Positions 54,848 through 64,000 of a DNA stretch of 64,000 nt are shown piece by piece (the stretch's first letter is position 1; every line of letters begins with the position of its first letter). Location of the stretch: contig OZ023264.1 of NCBI GenBank assembly GCA_964006375.1, positions 11,170,225-11,234,224 on the forward strand. The letters are read 5' to 3'. The notes beneath the pieces are model-generated. The model was not told the DNA's origin and made no database searches. It saw only the letters and a list, made by a program, of their open reading frames with translations. Source of the DNA: Tillus elongatus. Lineage: Eukaryota; Arthropoda; Insecta; Coleoptera; Cleridae. Position numbers and translations under genes: made by a program.

Positions 54848-56650
54848 TTTTATTTATTTCAACAACACACCACGAGGGCTTACAGCCTAAATATTATTGT
54901 ACCGTGGGTGTCGACAAGATGGAAAGAGGCAACTTGTTAATTCTGGACTTGAAGGTTTGGAGGTTCGGGGGAGAAGGAAAAACATATGCCGGCAAGGAAT
55001 TCCACAACTTGGAAGTCCTCGGGACAAAAGAGCGGGCATAACAAGATGTTCTATGTCTGGTGACCTGGACAGTTAAAGGGTGCATTCGCTCTGTTCCACT
55101 GGTAGATCTGTTGGGGGCAGCAGGTGGAGGAACTATGGAAGAAAGTTCCTCTGAGCAGTGCCCGTGCAGATATCTATCTATAAAAGAGAGAGAGGTCACC
55201 AACGGCACGTCGGTGGGCAAGGGATGGCAGCCTTTGGGTGAGAGTAGGGTCACCGATGAGACGTATAGCTCTCTTGTTAATGGAGTCCAGGATAGCGAGT
55301 GTAGAAGCGGCAGCAGCACCCCAGATGTGGGAGCAGTATTCGAGGCTTGGTCTTATTTGTAAAGTGTATAAAGTATAGAGATTAGCTGGTGAAAAGTATT
55401 TGCGAGTCCGGAAGAGGAAACCTAATTTCTTAGCAGCCGCTACTGCAATTGATGTGACATTTGGTGTCAATTGATATTTCGATCCACAGAGATGCCAACA
55501 AGTGAAAAGGACTCATTAATTTGAATAACTTGGTTGTTTATTGTGATGGGTCTAGGGCTGGTGTATCTCTTAGGAGAAAGAAAGCAAGACTGTGCTTTGG
55601 TGGGGTTGAATTGTACAATATTTCTACTTCCCCAGTCTAATATTTTTTGGAGAGCCACGGAGATATAAACCTCCATGAGTCTGCGATCCTCATCTAATTG
55701 GGCTAAAGAGAGTTGAGTGGAGGGTGCTGTCGTCCGCGTAACTGTGAACTGGGTGGGATGTGCTAGAGAGGAGGTCATTGATAAGGAGAAGAAACAAAGT
55801 AGAGGCTAAAGCTGAACCTTGAGGAACTTCTGCATTAATTGGATACAGTTTGGAGGAATGACCGTCCACGACAACAGAAATTATCCGGTTGGAGAGGAAC
55901 TTTGCTGTCCAGGTACACATTTTTGGTGGTAGGCCATAGACCGGAAGTTTATTAAGCAGCGCTGCGTGCCAGACCTAGTTGAATGCTTTGGATATGTCTA
56001 GAGCGACAATCTGGGATTCACAGTGTAGTTCCATAGACTTGTTCCAATAATGGGTGACAAAGGAAAGGAGGTTGGCAGTTGATCTGCGCTGACGGAATCC
56101 ATACTGCCTGTCGTGGATCAGATTGTGTTTTTCAAGAAATTTTAGTAATTCGGTGTTTCTATACTTTTTCATTACTTTAGAGACGACTAAAAGCAAAGAA
56201 ATAGGCCTGTAGTTGCTACGAAGCGCTTTGGATCCTTTCTTGGGGACGAGTTGTACTCGAGCAGTTTTCCAGTTACTGGGGAATATGTCTCTATTGTAAG
56301 ATAGAAACAGACGAGTCAGGACAGGAGCAAGTTTTGGTGCGCATTTTTTTAGAACAAGAGAGCATCTTTCGTACCTTTTTAGTTTTGAAAATGATATTCG
56401 TCATTTTATGCGCGACGTTGGGGACTGTTGGTGGTTGAACATTTGGAGGTGGGTTGAGAGTAGAATTGCCGGCGAACAACGAGGCAAAAAGTTTAGCCTT
56501 GGAGATCCCAATGGAGGGGTAGTTTATCTCTTTTGTACAAGGAGGAGCCATCATCATTTTAGCTTATAAGGGAAACCGACTCATACACCAGAACCGGAAA
56601 CTTCCGTTAGGACATCACCGGCCCCTTGATGTAAGGGGTGGTACCTCCTA
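54848..56650 (-). mobile_element. LINE family 1 copy, internally deleted but with 5' leader
   Basis: On the - strand the GC-rich 5' leader joins directly to the pre-RT segment (KLFASLFAGNSTLN), so the whole endonuclease region is missing. RT parts FRQRRSTANLLSFVTHYW, SKAF, AEVPQGSALASTLF and HSYADDSTLHS (intact YADD) follow, then the C-terminal domain and 3' end. About 12 codons after YADDSTLHS are also deleted. Multiple frameshifts. Confidence 0.85.
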
Positions 56651-56734
56651 GACTTAATAAGAGTAAATTCGGCACAGCCAGTTAAATCAAAATACACTAC
56701 TATAAAATCAAGTTAATTTTTAAAAAGGAAAAGA

Positions 56735-59285
56735 AATAATTTCAACCTCGTAGAAACTTTCAAAATGTCAACGACGGGATGTATGCGATTTTTTTTTTCT
56801 TCCTTAAGGCTTGTCCGCGTCTTTGCCGCCCCGATAGCACCGCAGCCTTTGGCTTATTGTGCATACCCTTTGTCTTTTATACTCCACCCATTCCAAAATC
56901 ACTGTGCCTTGAACTAGTTTGCACAGCAATTGGTAGGATGAAGTTTTATCACAGCAATGCTGTGGTTTTATATTGCTCTGTCTCCGGTCTAGGCTGTCCG
57001 TAGATCAGTTGTCTCTTGCGGTCCAGAGCTTAACACTAGCACAAGATGTGCTAGGCTGATTCCTCTCCCTCGCCGCAGAATCTTAATGCCAGGTCCCCCT
57101 CGAAGCGCCCCATATGTATGCGATTTCGTCCGCCCTATTTTGGTTGCCATCAACCCCTTGTAGATGACGAATTTAACTAAACGTATTTTATTCAATAGGG
57201 TCTTTTGAGTGTGGTTATTAAAATGAATGTTTCTAAACTCTCAAAATGTCAACGACTGGAATGTATGCCATTGCTTCCGCGTTATTTCGCCTGTCATCAA
57301 CACCTTTTAGATGTCGAATTTAAATTAACGTATTTTTTCTAATATTGCCTTTTGAGTGTGGTTATTAAAATTATTACTTCTAAACTTTTAAAATGCCAAC
57401 GACTGAAATATATGCAACTACATCTGCGTTATTTTGGTTGTCATCAACACGTAGATGTCGAATTTAAATTAATGTATTTTATCTAACATCGACTTTCGAG
57501 TGTGGTTATTGAAATTAATACTTCTAAACTGTCAAAATGTCGACGACTGGAATGTATGCGACTGCGTCCGCGTTATTTTGCTTGTCATCGACATCTTCTA
57601 GATGTCGAATTTAAATTAACGTATTTTATCTAATATTGACTTTCGAGTGTGGTTATTAAAATTTATACTTCTAAACTTTTAAAATTTCAACGACTGAAAT
57701 ATATGCAACTACATCTGCGTTATTTTGGTTGTCATCAACACGTAGATGTCGAATTTAAATTAACGTATTTTATCTAATATCGACTTTCGAGTGTGATTAT
57801 TGAAATTATTGCTTCTAAACTGTCAAAATGTCAACGACTGGAATGTATGCGACTGCGCCCGCGTTATTTTGCTTGTCATCGACATCTTCTAGATGTCGAA
57901 TTTAAATGAACGTATTTTATCTAATATTGACTTTCGAGTGTGGTTATTAAAATTTATACTTCTAAACTTTTAAAATGTCAACGACTGAAATATATGCAAC
58001 TATATCTGCGTTATTTTGGTTGTCATCAACACGTAGATGTCGAATTTAAATTAACGTATTTTATCTAACATCGCCTTTCGAGTGTGATTATTGAAATTAA
58101 TGCTTCTAAACTGTCAAAATGTCAACGACTGGAATGTATGCGACTGCGTCCGCGTTATTTTGCTTGTTATCAACATCTTCTAGATGTAGAATTTAATTTG
58201 ACGTATTTTATCTAATATTGACTTTTGAGTGTGGTTATTAAAATTTATACTTCTAAACTTTTAAAATGTCAACGGCTGAAATATATGCAACTACATCTGC
58301 GTTATTTTGGTTGTCATCAACACGTAGATGTCGAATTTAGATTAACGTAATTTATCTAACATCGACTTTCGAGTGTGATTATTGAAATTAATACTTTTAA
58401 ACTGTCAAAATGTCGACGACTGGAATGTATGCGACTGCGTCCACGTTATTTTGCTTGTCATCGACATCTTCTAGATGTCGAATTTAAATTAACGTATTTT
58501 ATCTAATATTGACTTTCGAGTGTGGTTATTAAAATTTATACTTCTAAACTTTTAAAATGTCAACGACTGAAATATATGCAACTACATCTGCGTTATTTTG
58601 GTTGTCATCAACACGTAGATGTCGAATTTAAATTAACGTATTTTACCTAACATCGACTTTTGAGTGTGATTATTTAAATTAATACTTCTAAACTGTCAAA
58701 ATGCCAACGACTGGAATGTATGCGACTGCGTCCGCGTTATTTTGCTTGCCATCAACACCTTCTAGATGTCGAATTTACGTTAACGTATTTTATCTAATAT
58801 TGACTTTCGAGTGTGGTTATAAAAATTAATACTTCTAAACTTCTAAAATGTCAACGACTGAAATATATGCAACTACATCTGCGTAATTTTGGTTGTCATC
58901 AACACGTAGATGTCGAATTTAGATTAACGTAATTTATCTAACATCGACTTTTGAGTGTGATTATTGAAATTAATACTTCTAAACTGTCAAAATGTCAACG
59001 ACTGAAATGTATGCGACTGCGTCCGCGTTATTTTGCTTGTCATCGACATCTTCTAGATGTCGAATTTAAATTAACGTATTTTATCTAATATTGACTTTCG
59101 AGTGTGGTTATTAAAATTATTACTTCTTTACTTTCAAAATGTCAATGACGGAAATTTATACAATTACGTCCGCGTTATTTTGGTTATCATCAACAACTTT
59201 TAGATGTTGTTTGTGTTAACGTATTTTATCTAACATGCACTTTTGAGTGTGGTTATTAAAATGAATACTTCTCAACTTAAAAACC
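56735..59285. repeat. Satellite array of about 146-bp monomers in two-monomer higher-order units
   Basis: About 15 monomers. Type 1 has GAAATATATGCAACTACATC and CATCAACACGTAGATGTCGA. Type 2 has GGAATGTATGCGACTGCG and CATCTTCTAGATGTCG. They alternate strictly over six cycles, giving a unit of about 293 bp. End monomers are more diverged, as expected for an array renewed at its centre. A LINE insertion splits the left part. Confidence 0.9.
56792..57113 (-). mobile_element. LINE family 2, 5'-truncated insertion with 13-bp target duplication
   Basis: Begins on the + strand with a poly(T) tail. On the - strand it carries the Cys-His region and 3' untranslated part of the RNase H LINE at 32460 (AAGCTCTGGACCGCAAGAGA, GGAGACAGAGCAATATAAAA). 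ATGTATGCGATTT is duplicated at 56779-56791 and 57114-57126, restoring a normal satellite monomer when removed. Confidence 0.88.
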
Positions 59286-59964
59286 GCTATTTTTATAGGC
59301 ATTTTTAAAATATCTGAATTTCACCTAACCATTTAATATGAAATTGTCTGTTATTAGCACTTCACCTAAACTTTTCCAGAGTGTAGAAACACGTAGAATG
59401 TTTTATTTAAAATAAGGAAATCGATGCCCACCTCCAGTGTAACTAAAAATCACCTAAGTGAAAAAAAGTTTAGATGGTACGCTATATTTTTCAGCACTCT
59501 GAACCAAAAAGTTATAAACTCGTTATAAACACTTTCCAGCATTTAGCCTTTCCACAAAGTATCAGCGTCAGAAACTTGAAAGTTTGGCCTTTTATGTTAT
59601 AAGAGTTTAAGGGGTGAAAAGATGAAAATGGGTGTTAAAACCTTGGAAATATCAGTTTATATTTATTATAATCCAGTCCCTAAGGAAATTCAGTCAAACT
59701 AAACCAGAAAAGAGGTCGAACGAGGAAATGGTAAACAAAGAGGAAAGCCGCTAATACAACAGAATGAGTTACCTATCAGATTAAAGGATTTGTTTGAGAG
59801 GATCTTGTGCACATTAAGCTCAGCTGTTTTCATATTAATCAATAGATTAAAGGGAATGTAAATATATGTTGCATCAAGTTAATAACCAAGCACGCCTTTT
59901 GACCATTTCCATGAATCAGTTTTGGATTTCTACAACCTGGAAATGTGATATAAAAAATTATCTT
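59286..59964. other. AT-rich DNA, nothing recognised
   Basis: No supported feature. Confidence 0.35.
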
Positions 59965-60789
<825 letters not shown>

Positions 60790-61255
60790 ACCTGGACGCA
60801 GTTTAGCTCCCGAAAGCCTTTCAAAAAACTGTTTTCAGAAACCTGCCTAGGGTCCCCCCTGGATCCACAAACCCAAAGAAAATTCTTGTTCACACCCCCC
60901 TAGGAAGTTACTGGACCAGGAGTGAGCAGGGGTGCTGGGCGGGGTAGGTAGTAAAAAGGAAATATGAGCAGAAAATTCGATTAAAACGGGCTTGAAAGCT
61001 GTCTTTTTAACATCTTGAAGCCATATCCCCCTTTAACCCTGCCTACCCCGCACAGCACCCCTTCTTTGCCCCAGGCCACGTAACTTCCTTCGGGGGTATG
61101 AACAAGAAGTTTTTCTTGTGGTTTATGCAACGGGGGGAAGGAAAATCCCCACGACGAAGCAACCAACCACCAACCCAACCCCCCCCCCCACCCCCACCCC
61201 GCCCCTGTCACAAGTCAAGCCGGGGGGGGGGTACTGCTTCGTCGTAGGCATACTT
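60790..61255. repeat. Family C repeat copy with C-rich tract
   Basis: TTTAGCTCCCGAAAGCCTTT, GCTGGGCGGGGTAGGTAG and CCCCACGACGAAGC match 4540-4950. A C-rich run (CCAACCCCCCCCCCC) lies at 61170-61205. Confidence 0.6.
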
Positions 61256-62290
<1,035 letters not shown>

Positions 62291-62498
62291 ATCGTCTGTG
62301 AGGTCTCAGTGTGTTCAACCCTAGGCCTCAGAGAGATCTGACCGTGACCAGAGCCCCCCACTTAATTGACAGTGACCCCACTATTTTCACTGATAACGAA
62401 GCAGGTAGACGGAACGACATATATAAGACAAGACTTGCAACGAACTGCCAGATCTCTCTGAGGCCTAGGGTTAAACACACTGAGACCTCACAGACGAT
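62291..62498. repeat. Inverted repeat, 49-bp arms with one mismatch
   Basis: Arms 62291-62339 and 62450-62498 (ATCGTCTGTGAGGTCTCAGT... / ...ACTGAGACCTCACAGACGAT) flank a 110-bp spacer. A single arm occurs at 12101-12146 next to the 70-bp array. Confidence 0.9.
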
Positions 62499-62499
62499 A

Positions 62500-63187
62500 A
62501 TCTGAGGTCGTCGGCATACATCAAAATATTACAGAATTAAAGACAAGTATTTATATCATTAACGTATACCAGAATTAATAGTGGCCCAAGGTGGGATCCT
62601 TGAGGTACACCTGATGGTAATTCGTAAATGATACATTCATAACCTAATACGGATATAAACTGAGATCTATTTCTAACATACGAACTGACCCAACGCAGGA
62701 GAACTCCATCCACACCGATCCCCTCCAGCCTTCTCAACAAAATGCTATGATTAATTTTATCAATGGCCTTGGAAAAATCGGTGTACACAGCATCCACCTG
62801 CTTTTCTGTTTCTAAAGATCTTAATAGAGATTCTGTATATGAAGTTAAGTTGGTGTCAACCGACCTGCCTCTATAAAAACCATGTTGCTCTGGAATAATT
62901 GTATGTTTGACAAATTCAAAAAGCTTTACATATACTTGGGATTTAAGCAATTTTCCAAATACATCTAAGATACTGATCAGGCGATAATTTTTAATAAATT
63001 TCCTAGGACCACTCTTATGTATAGGAATGCCCGAGGCAGTCTTCCATTTTATAGGATAAATTCCAGAATGCAGAGATCTATTAAAAATCAACATCAAGGG
63101 TTCTAACAGAGAATCGCCACATCTCTTTACAAAAAATGGCGTCAATCCGTCAGGTCCAGCACCCTTTTTATCATCAAGCCCTGCCAA
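62500..63187 (-). pseudogene. LINE family 3 reverse transcriptase fragment
   Basis: The - strand encodes KGAGPDGLTPFFVKRCG, KTASGIPIHKSG, NYRLISILDVFGKLL, HGFYRGRSVDTNLTSY, YTDFSKAIDKINHSILLRRL and SGVPQGSHLGPL, the RT finger/palm blocks in order. The catalytic MYADD follows at about 62507-62521 but in another frame after a stop. Jockey-type RT; not LINE family 1. 5' and 3' ends are missing. Confidence 0.8.
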
Positions 63188-63189
63188 AT

Positions 63190-63622
63190 AATCCAGTATC
63201 TACTCGGCAGTAATATAAATGCTGGATCAATGCCCTTCTATACAAAACCAACCAACTATCTTTTTATGGTGACTTTCACTAGAAAAATCTAGAAGCACAA
63301 AGTTTCTCATCACAGTCGCCGATTACTTCTTTAGTGCTAAACATAGTGTAAAATTAAAAATGACTTCATCTACTATACGCCTCATATTTAATTCCACTGA
63401 TTGCAGAATTTTCCGTTGCATGCAAAATCAAAGTCGCCTGATAATGAGTTCCTTTGATAATAAACGTTTCAAGACTGAAGCGGATTTCCGTATTCGGTGG
63501 TTGTTTATTTGATACCAGTGAAACCTTTACTTTCAATGATTTCCTTTACGATGTTTTTAATAAGATTAATTGTAATAACCATATTTAAACGAGAATATAA
63601 AACCAGTTTGAAAGAATAGTAG
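63190..63622. other. AT-rich DNA, nothing recognised
   Basis: No supported feature. Confidence 0.35.
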
Positions 63623-64000
63623 TATACGAGGGCGGATCAATAAGTCCGTGACTTTTGGAATTTCCCGCCCCTTCACAGGAAGGGCAACACTGCTCCTGTC
63701 AACAAGCATCTGTCAGTTGACTCCTGTCAAAATTTCAACAAGCTGCGTAATTTAGTTTGTGTTAGATAGCCATTGGAAGCAGACAACCTCTTGAGTTATA
63801 ACGAAAATGGAAAAAAGTGAATTTCGTGTGCTCATCAAACATTATTTTTTTCGAAAAAAAACATCACTTAAACCAAGGCTAAGCTTGATAAATAGTATGG
63901 GGACTCTGCACCATCAATTTCCATAGTAAAAAAAATGGTTTACTGAATTTCGTTGTGGCCGTACAAGTACACATGACGACGAACGTTCTGGACGCCCAGT
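63623..64000 (+). mobile_element. Mariner element, 5' end, running off the window
   Basis: TA then TACGAGGGCGGATCAATAAG is a mariner-type terminal inverted repeat. A leader of about 160 bp precedes the transposase start. The remaining two thirds should lie beyond 64000. Confidence 0.8.
63807..64000 (+). pseudogene. Mariner transposase N-terminus, frameshifted
   Basis: ATG 63807 starts MEKSEFRVLIKHYFFRKKT, the N-terminal helix-turn-helix of SETMAR-like mariner transposases. A frameshift at the A8 run moves the next block (TKAKLDK, YGDSAPSIS) to another frame with stops. A second shift returns to KKWFTEFRCGRTST before the window ends. Compensating frameshifts and stops make it inactive. Confidence 0.8.

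Noticed and set aside
63220..63620. Continuation of the LINE family 3 RT or a myosin P-loop exon
   Set aside because: No GESGAGKT-like coding sequence and no RT block was found there.

Overview
This is animal nuclear DNA, most likely from an arthropod and probably an insect. It is AT-rich and carries spliced exons, a Ty3/gypsy LTR retrotransposon, several LINE families, tRNA-headed SINEs, Tc1/mariner, hAT and Penelope-like remnants, a satellite array and many long (TA)n tracts. The species cannot be fixed from the sequence alone. Nothing bacterial (operons, ribosome binding sites, CRISPR) is present.

The only host gene I can support is on the + strand. Two exons, 3358-3464 and 39208-39270, join in frame to encode part of an unconventional myosin motor domain, including the invariant TYTGSILVAVNPYK. 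The intron between them is about 35.7 kb, and the following intron runs past the window end. Nearly everything else is nested repeats inside these introns.

Layout. 1-13 kb: TA-rich repeats, a SINE with a target-site duplication, family A and B repeats and two LINE copies. 13.7-15.0 kb: a Penelope-like fragment with a hammerhead-like ribozyme, enclosed by inverted repeats. 15.4-18.1 kb: the longest LINE copy. 19.1-19.7 kb: a retrozyme-like unit with two hammerhead motifs 310 bp apart. 20.8-29.2 kb: tandem arrays, family A/B repeats and SINEs. 29.6-31.7 kb: a transposon with long terminal inverted repeats, split by a LINE. 32.2-33.9 kb: tandem hammerhead-like motifs and an RNase H LINE. 35.2-42.3 kb: more LINEs and the second myosin exon. 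42.5-51.1 kb: a structurally complete, very young gypsy-type element on the - strand (LTR, PBS, gag, slippery site, pol, G-rich tract, LTR), inserted in an older mariner-like transposon. 53.5-53.8 kb: a palindrome with a hammerhead-like motif in each arm. 54.5-56.7 kb: hAT and LINE remnants. 56.7-59.3 kb: a two-monomer satellite interrupted by a LINE with a 13-bp duplication. 60-64 kb: repeats, an RT fragment and the 5' end of a mariner element.

The most notable material is the set of hammerhead or hammerhead-like motifs (nine, plus three decayed relatives) of several sequence types in 64 kb, and the gag-pol A AAA AAC frameshift site. Two high-copy short families explain most of the remaining sequence: family A (about 300 bp, ends GGACGCAGCAAGTGCG) and family B (hairpin end, (TA)n core). 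Coordinates of old repeats are approximate because they were read by eye.
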